Counted from the stretch's first letter, positions 23,778-31,976 are shown. The stretch: DNA of 48,000 nt from Streptomyces longispororuber (GCF_024448165.1 NZ_JAMOLN010000051.1:1-48000); one strand, 5' to 3'. The notes: generated by a model not told the origin, from the sequence alone. Translations and numbers: made by a program.

Positions 23778-25381
23778 GCGACGCGGCGGAGGAAGTCGCC
23801 GAACTGCGGGCCGAGCTGGCCCGCACGCTGGACCAGAACCGACGGCTCACCGACACCTTGCGCGAGGCACGGGACCACCTCGTCGCGCTGAAGACAGAGG
23901 TCGATCTCCTCGCCCAACCTCCAGGCGGCTACGGCCAGTTCGAGCGGCTCTACACGGACGGCACGGTCGACGTGTTCACCGGCGGTCGCAGCCTCCGGCT
24001 CAATGTGTCGCCGCACATCGACCCGGAGTCCCTGGTGCCGGGCCAGCGCGTCCTCCTCAACGAAGCGCTCAACGTGATCGATGTGCTCACGTTCCCGGAG
24101 GCGGGCGACATCGTCACGCTCAAGGAAGTGCTCGACGACGGGCGGCGCGCCCTGACGATCGGGCACACGGACGAGGTGCGCCTGGTGATGCTCGCCGAGC
24201 CGCTGTACGACGTGCGGCTGCGCCCGGGCGACCGGCTGCTGCTCGAACCGCGTTCCGGATACGTCTACGAGGTGATCCCGCACACCGAGGCCGAGCCCCT
24301 GGCCCTGGAGGAGTTTCCGGACGTCGGCTACGACGAGATCGGCGGCCTCGACGAACAACTCGCCCAGATCCGCCGGGCCGTCGAGCTGACGCAGCGCCAC
24401 CCCGACGTCTGCCGGCGGATGGGGCTGCGCCCGCCGAAGGGCATCCTGCTGTACGGTCCGCCCGGCTGCGGCAAGACCCTCATCGCCAAGGCCCTCGCGG
24501 GCGGGCTCGCCCGCTCCATGGGTGCGCACTCCGGGCCGCCCCACTTCCTCAGCGTCAAGGGGCCCGAACTGCTCAACAAGTACGTCGGTGAGACCGAGCG
24601 GGACATCCGGCTGATCTTCCAGCGGGCGCGGGAGAAGGCGGCCGGGGGCAGTCCCGTCATCGTCTTCTTCGACGAGATGGAGTCCCTGGTGCGCACCCGC
24701 GGCTCGGGGATCAGCTCCGACGTGGAGAACACGATCGTGGGGCAGCTGCTCTCCGAGATCGACGGCGTGGAGGGCCTGGACAACGTCATCGTCATCGGCG
24801 CCTCCAACCGCGAGGACATGCTCGATCCGGCGATCCTGCGCCCGGGCCGCCTCGATCTGCGCATCCGCGTCGACCGGCCCGACCGGGCGGCGGCGCTCGA
24901 CATCTTCGGCAAGCACCTGACGGCCGGTCTCCCGCTCCATCCCCAGGACCTCGCGGCTCACCACGGTGCCGCCGACCTCGCGGTGCGGAACATGATCCAG
25001 CACGCCGTGGCGTATCTGTACACGGACAACGAGGCCACGCGCTTCGTCGAGGTGACCTACGAGAGCGGGCAGAAGGAGGTGCTCCACTTCCGGGACTTCA
25101 CCTCGGGCGCGGCGATCAAGAACATCGTCGACCGGGCCAAGTCGGCAGCGGTCGAGCGTCATCTCACCGGCCGGGACGAGCCGCTCGGCATCCGCGTGCA
25201 GGACGTGATCCGGGCCGCCAAGGAGGAGATCCGCGACACGGCGCAGCTCACGAACACCACCAACCCGGACGACTGGTCGAGGGTCGCGGGCGCCCGCGGC
25301 GAGAACATCGTCTTCGTCCGCACGCTCGGCCGGGCCGCACGCCGGTTCTCCCATCGGGAGCTCAGCAACTACGGCCTCTAG
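23774..25381 (+). CDS. ARC/Mpa-like AAA+ ATPase (proteasomal-ATPase paralogue)
   Basis: A 535-residue ATPase built like the actinobacterial proteasome ATPase ARC/Mpa: an N-terminal coiled coil (about 3-45), two OB-like beta domains (about 52-168) and one AAA+ module. Walker A is GPPGCGKT (228-235), the aromatic pore loop KYVGE is 269-273, Walker B VIVFFDEME is 295-303, and the second region of homology with Arg finger is NREDML...LRPGRLD (345-361). The C-terminus ends SNYGL. Tyr is third from last, so it does not match the hydrophobic-Tyr-X proteasome-docking motif exactly. It is coupled to the RelA/SpoT gene and is not in a pup/proteasome locus. It is a probable unfoldase with a dedicated role. 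Confidence 0.85.
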   Translation: MSDAAEEVAELRAELARTLDQNRRLTDTLREARDHLVALKTEVDLLAQPPGGYGQFERLYTDGTVDVFTGGRSLRLNVSPHIDPESLVPGQRVLLNEALNVIDVLTFPEAGDIVTLKEVLDDGRRALTIGHTDEVRLVMLAEPLYDVRLRPGDRLLLEPRSGYVYEVIPHTEAEPLALEEFPDVGYDEIGGLDEQLAQIRRAVELTQRHPDVCRRMGLRPPKGILLYGPPGCGKTLIAKALAGGLARSMGAHSGPPHFLSVKGPELLNKYVGETERDIRLIFQRAREKAAGGSPVIVFFDEMESLVRTRGSGISSDVENTIVGQLLSEIDGVEGLDNVIVIGASNREDMLDPAILRPGRLDLRIRVDRPDRAAALDIFGKHLTAGLPLHPQDLAAHHGAADLAVRNMIQHAVAYLYTDNEATRFVEVTYESGQKEVLHFRDFTSGAAIKNIVDRAKSAAVERHLTGRDEPLGIRVQDVIRAAKEEIRDTAQLTNTTNPDDWSRVAGARGENIVFVRTLGRAARRFSHRELSNYGL

Positions 25382-25429
25382 GACCACCACCGAGGCACTC
25401 CCCCGGTCCAGCCCCGCCCGCGCACCCGC

Positions 25430-25447
25430 CAGAGGTTCGGACCTCTG
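25430..25447. terminator. Hairpin between the AAA ATPase and acetamidase genes
   Basis: CAGAGGT-TCGG-ACCTCTG is a perfect 7-bp stem with a 4-nt loop, 48 bp past the ATPase stop. It is the best terminator candidate for the RelA/SpoT-ATPase operon; it could instead be an operator for the acetamidase gene. Confidence 0.5.
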
Positions 25448-25590
25448 ACGTGCGGTTGTTCACATTGAACGGGTTGTCCACCGGCACGCCGCGCCCTCTT
25501 CCGCCCCAACCTGCGGGCGCCGTACCGTACTTCACGCGAGGCGCTCCACCGCTTCGCGGCCACCCCCCTGCAGAGCGGAGCACCGCCGTC

Positions 25591-26613
25591 ATGAGCGACC
25601 CCCGGATGCTGACGGTCCGGCCCGGACCCGGCGAGTACGCCTGGACGTTCGGCGGAGCGCCGCCCGTCGCGCGCATCGCGCCCGGCACCGTGCTCGACCT
25701 CTTCACCGAGGACTGCTTCGCCGGTCGGGTGCGGTCGGAGAAGGACCTCGTCTCGCAGGTCTGCGAGTTCCCGTACCTCAATCCGCAGACGGGCCCCTTC
25801 CACATCGAGGGCGCGGAGCCCGGCGACACGGTCGCGGTGCACTTCGTGTCGGTGGAGCCGGCCCGCGACTGGGCGGCGTCCACGACCGTGCCGCTGTTCG
25901 GCGCCCTGACCTCCACGCACACCACGGCCACGCTGCAGCCGCCCCTGGAGGAGACCGTCTGGATCTGGCAGCTCGACCGGGAGCGCCGCACGGCCCGGTT
26001 CGCCGCGCGGGACGGCGAGTTCACCGTCGACCTGCCGATGGACCCGATGCACGGCACGGTGGGGGTGGCCCCGGCGAACCTGGAGGTCCGCTCGGCCCTC
26101 GTCCCGGACGCGCACGGCGGCAACATGGACACGCCGGAGATGCGGGCGGGCGTCACCTGCTACCTCGGGGTGAACGTCGAGGGAGCGCTGCTCAGCCTCG
26201 GCGACGGCCACGCACGGCAGGGCGAGGGCGAGACATGCGGCGTGGCCGTGGAGTGCGCCATGCGGACCGTCGTCATCGTCGAGCTCCTCAAGGGCGTGGC
26301 GACGCCCTGGCCGCGGATCGAGTCGGACACCCACATCGTGTCGACCGGTTCGGCGCGCCCGCTGGAGGACGCGTTCCGGATCTCCCAGCTCGACCTGGTG
26401 CAGTGGCTCGTACGGGACTACGGATTCAGCGAACTGGACGCGTACCAGTTCGCCACCCAGACCGTCGAGTCACCGCTCGCGAACGTCTGCGACACCAACT
26501 ACACGTGCGTCGCCAAGCTCCGCAAGGAGTGGCTGCCCGCACGTGAGACGCACCGCGGCATCCACGCCCGGCTGCGCGAGATCGCGGCGACGCTGCCCCG
26601 CCCCGAGCACTGA
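25591..26613 (+). CDS. Acetamidase/formamidase family hydrolase
   Basis: A 340-residue FmdA/AmdA-type amidohydrolase releasing ammonia from formamide or short-chain amides. Conserved stretches include GPFHIEGAEPGD, the His/Asp-rich PMHGTVGVAP, GGNMDTPEM (metal-site region) and the acidic GEGETCG. ATG 25591 follows GGAG at 25577-25580, while the open frame back to 25450 contains non-coding-looking sequence. The 209-bp upstream gap contains the hairpin and a possible promoter. The muramoyl amidase gene follows after 61 bp in the same direction. Confidence 0.88.
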   Translation: MSDPRMLTVRPGPGEYAWTFGGAPPVARIAPGTVLDLFTEDCFAGRVRSEKDLVSQVCEFPYLNPQTGPFHIEGAEPGDTVAVHFVSVEPARDWAASTTVPLFGALTSTHTTATLQPPLEETVWIWQLDRERRTARFAARDGEFTVDLPMDPMHGTVGVAPANLEVRSALVPDAHGGNMDTPEMRAGVTCYLGVNVEGALLSLGDGHARQGEGETCGVAVECAMRTVVIVELLKGVATPWPRIESDTHIVSTGSARPLEDAFRISQLDLVQWLVRDYGFSELDAYQFATQTVESPLANVCDTNYTCVAKLRKEWLPARETHRGIHARLREIAATLPRPEH

Positions 26614-26674
26614 CGGGCGCCGCGGCGCCGCCGGTTCCCCCCACCGTCCGAGCCCTTCGAAAGGCAGGATCGTC

Positions 26675-27298
26675 ATGGACCGAGCAAGACACGTTCCCGA
26701 CCAGGCCGGTCGCCCGCGCCCGACCCGCCGCCGTCTCCTCCAGGCCGGTGCGCTGGCCGCCGTGCCCGGAGCGCTGCTGCCCGCGGGCCGGGCCGGCGCC
26801 CGGGCCCTGGCCGTCGACTACCCGCCGGCCGAGTCCGTCCCCGCCAGCACCTCCAACTACACGGCGTCCAGCCGCCCTTCGTCGTATCCGATCGACTACG
26901 TGATCATCCACGTCACGCAGGAGACGTACGCCGACACCCTCGCCATCTTCAAGAACTCCGCCAAGCAGGTCTCCGCCCACTACCTGGTCCGCTCCGCCGA
27001 CGGGCACGTCGCGCAGTGCGTGCGGGAGAAGAACGTCGCCTGGCACGCGGGCAACTGGGACTACAACACGCGCAGCATCGGCATCGAGCACGAGGGCTGG
27101 GTGGATCAGCCGGAGTACTTCACCGACGCCATGTACCAGCAGTCGGCGGCGCTCACCGCGTCGATCTGCGCCCGTTACGGCATCCCGATGGACCGTGAGC
27201 ACATCCTCGGGCACGTCGAGGTGCCGGGCACCGACCACACCGACCCCGGCCCGTACTGGGACTGGACGCGGTACATCAGGATGGTCAACTTCGTCTGA
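26675..27298 (+). CDS. Tat-exported N-acetylmuramoyl-L-alanine amidase
   Basis: A 207-residue secreted cell-wall hydrolase cutting the bond between MurNAc and the stem peptide. Residues ~15-45 form a twin-arginine signal (PTRRRLLQAG with a hydrophobic core). The Amidase_2 (PGRP-like) domain follows: the first zinc-ligand His in YVIIHVT, NTRSIGIEHEG, and the C-terminal DHTDPGPYWDW with the second His. ATG 26675 has AAGGCAGG upstream. It might share a transcript with the acetamidase gene, but the functions are not obviously linked. Confidence 0.88.
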   Translation: MDRARHVPDQAGRPRPTRRRLLQAGALAAVPGALLPAGRAGARALAVDYPPAESVPASTSNYTASSRPSSYPIDYVIIHVTQETYADTLAIFKNSAKQVSAHYLVRSADGHVAQCVREKNVAWHAGNWDYNTRSIGIEHEGWVDQPEYFTDAMYQQSAALTASICARYGIPMDREHILGHVEVPGTDHTDPGPYWDWTRYIRMVNFV

Positions 27299-27416
27299 TC
27301 TCCACACCCGTGTGCGGCATGTGCCACCTCGCGACATCTGTGTCCGGCTCCTTGTCGACCCGCTCCCCCGGAGCGACGATGGCCCCAGCGCCGCATCGCC
27401 GTCCCTGGAGGCCGAG

Positions 27417-28676
27417 TTGACCGATCCGTGGGTCGCCCTGGAGCCGGGCGCCGATCCGTCCGAGCGGGTACGGGCGCTGCGCCGCGCCCATGAGCGCTTC
27501 ACGGCGGCGGGCACGGTGGCCCGGCCGGTGCGGCCGGTGGTTGCCGCGTCGTGGCGGCGCTCGGCGGGCGCGCACGTCAACCCGGACGCCTCGGCGTCGG
27601 TCGAGCTGACGGACGGGGACCTCGGGGCGTACCGCGCGGAGCATCCGCTGACCCGGGTCATGCCGCTGTTCCGGGAACTGATGGGCACGTTCGCGACCGA
27701 CGGCGAGCACCTCCTCGCGGTGTGCGACGCGCAGGGCCGGCTCCTGTACGTCGAGGGCCACGCCGGGACGCGGCAGCGGGCGGGCCGGATGAACTTCGTG
27801 CCGGGCGCCCGCTGGTCGGAGTCGGCGATGGGCACGAACGCGCCGGGCACGGCCGTGGCCGTCGACCGCCCGGTCCAGGTGTTCGCCGCGGAGCACTTCA
27901 TCCGCAAGGTGCAGCCGTGGACGTGCGCGGCGGCACCAGTGCACGATCCCCGGTCGGGGCGGCTGCTCGGCGCGGTCGACATCACCGGCGGGGACGGGCT
28001 CGCGCACCCGCACAGTCTGGCGTTCGTGCAGGCGGTGGCGCGCGCCGCCGAGTCCCAACTCGCCCTGCTCGCCCCGCCGTCCGCGACGGATCAGGGGCTG
28101 CGTCTGAACGTGCTGGGCCGCGACGAGGCCCTGCTCCTCACCCCGTCGGGCCACAAGATCAGGCTCAGCCGCCGGCACAGCGAACTGCTGGTCCTCCTGG
28201 CCCGCCACCCCGAGGGCCTGACCGGCGACGAACTGCTCTGCTTCCTGTACGAGGACGAGTCCGTGACGCCGGTGACGCTGCGGGCCGAACTGGCGCGGCT
28301 GCGCCGGGTGTTGGGCCCGGACGTGCTCAGGTCCCGCCCCTACCGGCTGGCCTCACCGGTCGACTCGGACCTGGCCACGGTCGAGCGACGCCTCGCCTCC
28401 GGGGCGGTGACGGCGGCGGCGTCCGCGTACACGGGACCGCTGCTGCCCGCCTCGCTGGCGCCCGCGGTGGCGCGGGTGCGGCGCAGGCTCGCCGACGAGC
28501 TGCGGGCGGCGCTCGTCGCGCGCCGCGATCCGGACCTGCTCGCGGACTGGGCGCACGCGCCGTGGGGCGAGGAAGACCTCGACGTGTGGCGGGCGCTCGC
28601 CGCGGTCCGCCCGACGCCGCCGGTCCTCGCCCGGCTGGCGGCGCTCGACGGCGAACAGGGCTACGCCGCAACGTAA
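27417..28676 (+). CDS. GAF/winged-helix transcriptional activator (AcoR-like, no AAA domain)
   Basis: A 419-residue regulator. After an N-terminal helical part with the SWRRS motif typical of acetoin-type activators, residues ~80-235 form a GAF sensor (MGTNAPGTAVA, then HFIRKVQPWTCAAAPVHDP). The sigma-54 AAA+ module of true AcoR is absent; instead ~250-330 hold a winged-helix segment (RRHSELLVLLARHPEGLTGDEL...TLRAELARLRRVLG). Start TTG 27417 is supported by GGAGG at 27407-27411. It ends 97 bp before the aldehyde dehydrogenase gene and is the likely activator of it. The last codons overlap the first GCAACGT repeat. Confidence 0.82.
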   Translation: MTDPWVALEPGADPSERVRALRRAHERFTAAGTVARPVRPVVAASWRRSAGAHVNPDASASVELTDGDLGAYRAEHPLTRVMPLFRELMGTFATDGEHLLAVCDAQGRLLYVEGHAGTRQRAGRMNFVPGARWSESAMGTNAPGTAVAVDRPVQVFAAEHFIRKVQPWTCAAAPVHDPRSGRLLGAVDITGGDGLAHPHSLAFVQAVARAAESQLALLAPPSATDQGLRLNVLGRDEALLLTPSGHKIRLSRRHSELLVLLARHPEGLTGDELLCFLYEDESVTPVTLRAELARLRRVLGPDVLRSRPYRLASPVDSDLATVERRLASGAVTAAASAYTGPLLPASLAPAVARVRRRLADELRAALVARRDPDLLADWAHAPWGEEDLDVWRALAAVRPTPPVLARLAALDGEQGYAAT

Positions 28677-28714
28677 CTGCTCGGTACGACGCAACGTAGC
28701 TGCAACGTCGCAAC
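28668..28714 (+). promoter_or_regulatory. GCAACGT repeat cluster: probable operator of the aldehyde dehydrogenase gene
   Basis: GCAACGTAACTGC (28668-28680) and GCAACGTAGCTGC (28691-28703) are 13-bp direct repeats differing at one base, followed by GCAACGTC (28702) and GCAAC (28710). Starts are 23, 11 and 8 bp apart. A TAGCCT at 28718-28723 is the likely -10, so the array covers the -35 region. The first copy contains the regulator's own stop codon. Confidence 0.6.
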
Positions 28715-28773
28715 TCCTAGCCTCCGACGCGAAAGCTGCCCAACGGCGGGCAGCGCGCACAGGAGGCCCCCAG

Positions 28774-30297
28774 ATGACCCGTTACGCAGCGCCCGGCACG
28801 CAGGGCTCCGTCGTCTCCTACCAGGCCCGCTACGACCACTTCATCGGCGGCGAGTACGTACCGCCGGCCCTCGGCAAGTACTTCGAGAACCCGAGCCCGG
28901 TCAACGGTCAGCCGTTCACGGAGATCGCCCGCGGCACCGCGGAGGACGTCGAGCGTGCCCTCGACGCGGCGCACGCCGCCGCGCCCGCGTGGGGACGCAC
29001 GTCGCCGGGCGCCCGCGCGGACATCCTCCTGAAGATCGCCGACCGCATGGAGCAGAACCTCGAACTCCTCGCCGTCGCCGAGAGCTGGGAGAACGGCAAG
29101 CCGGTCCGCGAGACCCTGGCCGCCGACATCCCCCTCGCCATCGACCACTTCCGCTACTTCGCGGGCGCGGTCCGCGCGCAGGAGGGGTCGCTCTCGGAGA
29201 TCGACGACGACACGATCGCCTACCACTTCCACGAGCCGCTCGGCGTCGTCGCGCAGATCATCCCGTGGAACTTCCCGATCCTGATGGCGACGTGGAAGCT
29301 GGCCCCGGCGCTGGCGGCGGGCAACGCGGTGGTCATCAAGCCGGCCGAGCAGACCCCCGCGTCGATCCACGTGTGGCTGTCCCTCGTCGCGGACCTGATC
29401 CCGGCGGGCGTGGTCAACGTCGTCAACGGCTTCGGCGTGGAGGCGGGCAAGCCGCTGGCCTCCAGCGCGCGCGTCGCGAAGGTCGCGTTCACCGGGGAGA
29501 CCACGACGGGGCGCCTGATCATGCAGTACGCCTCGGAGAACATCAAGCCGGTCACCCTCGAACTCGGCGGCAAGTCCCCGAACATCTTCTTCGACGACGT
29601 CTGGGCCAAGGACGACGACTTCCGCGACAAGGCGCTCGAAGGCTTCACGATGTTCGCCCTGAACCAGGGCGAGGTCTGCACCTGCCCGTCCCGCGCGCTG
29701 ATCCAGCAGGGCCACTACAGCGAGTTCCTCGACGCGGCCGTCGCCCGCACCGAGGCCATCAAGCCCGGCCACCCGCTGGACACCGACACGATGATCGGCG
29801 CCCAGGCCTCCAACGACCAGCTCCAGAAGATCCTCTCCTACCTGGACATCGGCCAGCAGGAGGGCGCGAAGGTCCTCACCGGCGGCCAGCGCATCGAGTA
29901 CGACGGCGAACTCGCGGGCGGTTACTACGTCCAGCCCACGATCTTCGAGGGCAACAACCGCATGCGGATCTTCCAGGAGGAGATCTTCGGCCCGGTCGTC
30001 TCGGTCGCCTCGTTCGCCGACTACGACGACGCCATCAAGATCGCCAACGACACCCTGTACGGCCTCGGCGCCGGCGTCTGGACCCGCGACATCAACACGG
30101 CCTACCGAGCGGGCCGCTCCATCCAGGCGGGCCGCGTCTGGACGAACTGCTACCACGCGTACCCGGCGCACGCCGCGTTCGGCGGGTACAAGCAGTCCGG
30201 GATCGGCCGCGAGAACCACAAGATGATGCTGGACCACTACCAGCAGACGAAGAACCTTCTGGTGTCGTACTCGGCACAGAAGCTCGGCTTCTTCTAG
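28774..30297 (+). CDS. NAD-dependent aldehyde dehydrogenase (acetaldehyde type, ExaC/AldB-like)
   Basis: A 507-residue enzyme oxidising acetaldehyde or similar aldehydes to acids. Conserved: PWNFPILMA, FTGETTTGRLI (cofactor), general base E263 in LELGGKSPN, nucleophile C302 in NQGEVCTCP. The GEVCTCPSR version and the C-terminal HYQQTKNLLVSY are typical of the exaC/aldB branch linked to AcoR-type regulators. ATG 28774 is preceded by ACAGGAGG. Its final 56 bases are duplicated at 32071-32126. Confidence 0.95.
   Translation: MTRYAAPGTQGSVVSYQARYDHFIGGEYVPPALGKYFENPSPVNGQPFTEIARGTAEDVERALDAAHAAAPAWGRTSPGARADILLKIADRMEQNLELLAVAESWENGKPVRETLAADIPLAIDHFRYFAGAVRAQEGSLSEIDDDTIAYHFHEPLGVVAQIIPWNFPILMATWKLAPALAAGNAVVIKPAEQTPASIHVWLSLVADLIPAGVVNVVNGFGVEAGKPLASSARVAKVAFTGETTTGRLIMQYASENIKPVTLELGGKSPNIFFDDVWAKDDDFRDKALEGFTMFALNQGEVCTCPSRALIQQGHYSEFLDAAVARTEAIKPGHPLDTDTMIGAQASNDQLQKILSYLDIGQQEGAKVLTGGQRIEYDGELAGGYYVQPTIFEGNNRMRIFQEEIFGPVVSVASFADYDDAIKIANDTLYGLGAGVWTRDINTAYRAGRSIQAGRVWTNCYHAYPAHAAFGGYKQSGIGRENHKMMLDHYQQTKNLLVSYSAQKLGFF
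30242..30297 (+). repeat. Left copy of a 56-bp direct repeat (ALDH 3' end; att-like)
   Basis: The last 18 codons and stop of the aldehyde dehydrogenase gene. They match 32071-32126 at 55 of 56 bases (30288 C, 32117 G, a synonymous glycine change). Similarity stops at the gene end on the right and after 30242 on the left. Duplication of a gene's 3' end is the usual trace of tyrosine-recombinase integration. Confidence 0.85.
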
Positions 30298-30308
30298 GAG
30301 CACGAAAT

Positions 30309-30346
30309 AGGGCGCCTGACCTGTGCTTATGCCCGTCAGGCGCCTT
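30309..30346 (+). terminator. Terminator after aldehyde dehydrogenase
   Basis: GGCGCCTGAC (30311-30320) and GTCAGGCGCC (30335-30344) form a perfect 10-bp stem, extended by a G-T and an A-T pair, with a 14-nt loop and TT at the base, 11 bp past the stop codon. Confidence 0.8.
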
Positions 30347-30380
30347 CCGCACGTCCCGCTCAGGCCCGGCCGAGCGCCAC

Positions 30381-30572
30381 ATGAGCTTCGCGGAATGGTT
30401 CTACCGCTACCTCATCGGCGAAAACATGAGCGACCCCGACAGTTCAGCCTTTCACCCCGGCCCCGTGCAGTTGCAGCGCCTTCCGATGTCCGCTGACGAA
30501 CACCCCGAGCCTTGGTGCGGCCCAGACCGCAACATGCAGGACACCACTGCTCCCATCACAGCGGCAGCCTGA
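30381..30572 (+). pseudogene. Remnant resembling the C-terminus of an SMI1/KNR4 (SUKH) immunity-type protein
   Basis: A 63-codon frame beginning MSFAEWFYRYLIGE. Codons in the first third end strongly in G/C, later ones less so. The SFAEWFYRYL pattern and the following PGPVQLQRLPM resemble the end of Streptomyces SMI1/KNR4-family proteins, recalled without a search. There is no ribosome site and no N-terminal portion, so it looks like a truncated leftover lying immediately inside the att-like repeat. It could also be an unrelated short frame. Confidence 0.35.
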
Positions 30573-30592
30573 TGAGACCTACGACAAGGTCG

Positions 30593-31021
30593 TCACGGGA
30601 TGACGAGTGCCGCCGCGGCGACGAACACCACTTGCAGTGCGGTACGGGGTCCGATCGCGTCGCCCTGAGCCACGCCGCGCCGGGCCGCCGAGACATTCGC
30701 CGGGAACATCGCGATCAGCAGCGCGACGAGACATATCGCGGCGAGGCGCTTGGTCGCCGGGACGAGGACGCCGACGGCTCCGGCGAGTTCGAGGATCCCG
30801 GTGAGCGTGACGAGGAGGCCGGGGCGGGGCAGTGCGGGCGGGACCATGCCGATGAGATCGGCGCGGAGCTTCGGATAGAAGTGGGCGAACGCGGTGAGCA
30901 GGAACATCGCCGCCAGCCCGACCCGCAGCGCGGGCTGCCAGGCGTTCAGCACGTCGATACCGGCGAGTCCGGCGACCCGGGCGGCACCGAAGCCGACCAA
31001 CAGAGCGACAAGCGGTTCCAT
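30593..31021 (-). CDS. DoxX family membrane protein
   Basis: A 142-residue protein with four hydrophobic helices, the usual DoxX layout: MEPLVALLVGFGAARVAG, LRVGLAAMFLLTAFAHF, LLVTLTGILELAGAVGVLVP, and RLAAICLVALLIAMF. The family is linked to redox or thiol stress and to quinone-dependent membrane processes, but the biochemistry is poorly known. CAT at 31019-31021 has GGAGG upstream on this strand; the frame is open further, but into the operator region. Divergent from a TetR-type gene with two operator copies between them. Confidence 0.85.
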   Translation of the reverse strand: MEPLVALLVGFGAARVAGLAGIDVLNAWQPALRVGLAAMFLLTAFAHFYPKLRADLIGMVPPALPRPGLLVTLTGILELAGAVGVLVPATKRLAAICLVALLIAMFPANVSAARRGVAQGDAIGPRTALQVVFVAAAALVIP

Positions 31022-31052
31022 GGAGCCTCCAACTGACAGCGCATATGCGGAA

Positions 31053-31100
31053 CTTACCATTGGCAAGATAACATCGACCTGCAATGTTGCCAACGGTAAG
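31053..31100. promoter_or_regulatory. Paired inverted operators between doxX and tetR-type genes
   Basis: CTTACCATTGGCAAG (31053-31067) and, on the opposite strand, the same sequence with two changes at 31086-31100 (GTTGCCAACGGTAAG as written). Each copy is itself an imperfect palindrome (TTACC...GGCAA). The second copy abuts the ATG at 31101, so repressor bound there would also block its own gene. Confidence 0.7.
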
Positions 31101-31652
31101 ATGTCGACCATGACTGATCGGCCCTACCACCACGGAAACGTCCGCCGGGCGGCACTCACCGCGGCCATCGAGGCCATCGAGCAGGGCGGGCCCGCCGCGC
31201 TCAGCCTGCGCGACGTGGCCCGTCGGGCCGGCGTCTCGCACGCCGCCTTCACACCCCACTTCGGCTCCAAGGCCGGCCTGCTCACCGCGTTGGCGGCCGA
31301 AGGCTTCGACCTGCTGGCCGACGCCGTGACCGCCGTGGGCGACGACCTCGTCGAGGCCGGCGTGGCCTACGTACGGTTCGCGGTGGGACACCCGGCGCAT
31401 TTCGAGGTGATGTTCCAGCCCAGCCTGCACAACGCCGACGATGCCCAACTCCTCGCCGCGCAGGACCGCGCCGGCCAGGCACTCACTACGGCGCTCTCGG
31501 CATCGGCCGGCGAAACCACCGAGCTGGCCGCCTGGTCGATCGTCCACGGCTTCGCCAACCTGTGGCTGAGCGGTGCGCTGCCGACCGGACTCGACGACGA
31601 TCCCGGGAGCGCCGTACGACCGGTCCTCCGGCTGCTGTCATTCACCCAATGA
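31101..31652 (+). CDS. TetR/AcrR family repressor
   Basis: A 183-residue repressor. The helix-turn-helix lies at about residues 25-55 (LSLRDVARRAGVSHAAF, then HFGSKAGLL), followed by a TetR_C-type helical ligand domain with FEVMFQPSLH. PYHHGNVRRA near the start is typical of the subfamily paired with small stress-related membrane proteins. Start is ATG 31101 or the in-frame ATG 31110; spacing to GGTAAG favours the latter slightly. It most likely represses itself and the divergent doxX gene through the two operators. Confidence 0.88.
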   Translation: MSTMTDRPYHHGNVRRAALTAAIEAIEQGGPAALSLRDVARRAGVSHAAFTPHFGSKAGLLTALAAEGFDLLADAVTAVGDDLVEAGVAYVRFAVGHPAHFEVMFQPSLHNADDAQLLAAQDRAGQALTTALSASAGETTELAAWSIVHGFANLWLSGALPTGLDDDPGSAVRPVLRLLSFTQ

Positions 31653-31709
31653 GCCGGCCCTCGCCTCGATCGGCGCGAACACGCTTCTGACAGTTCCCTG
31701 CCTACGCTG

Positions 31710-31976
31710 ATGATCTCCACGTGCTTCCACCCGCCGGACGCCAGTCCGGATATCACCCTGGCCTTCCTGGGCGAGTTGCCGGTGCAGGCCGTCCAGCGGC
31801 TTCGTTCACCCCTCGCCGCCCTGGCGGCCGCCCGCCCCTCTCTCGAACTGGCGCTGGTCGACGGCTTCACCGGACGCCCTTGGCAGACCGAACGCCTCCA
31901 CCTGGTCGGCAGCACGGCAAGGATGCAGATGTACGCCCCGGGCAACCAGCCGCGCACGACGGCCGCCATCGCCTGA
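31710..31976 (+). pseudogene. Degraded 2'-5' RNA ligase / cyclic phosphodiesterase (ThpR/LigT) remnant
   Basis: An 88-codon frame. PDITLAFLGELPVQAVQRL matches the first conserved HxTLAFLGE block of ThpR proteins, with the catalytic His replaced by Asp. A jump to TGRPWQTERLHLVGS then corresponds to the C-terminal part of the family. The N-terminal ~40 residues and the second HxT block between these segments are missing, so the gene is deleted internally and non-functional. Full-length members are ~180-190 residues. The assignment is by eye. Confidence 0.55.
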
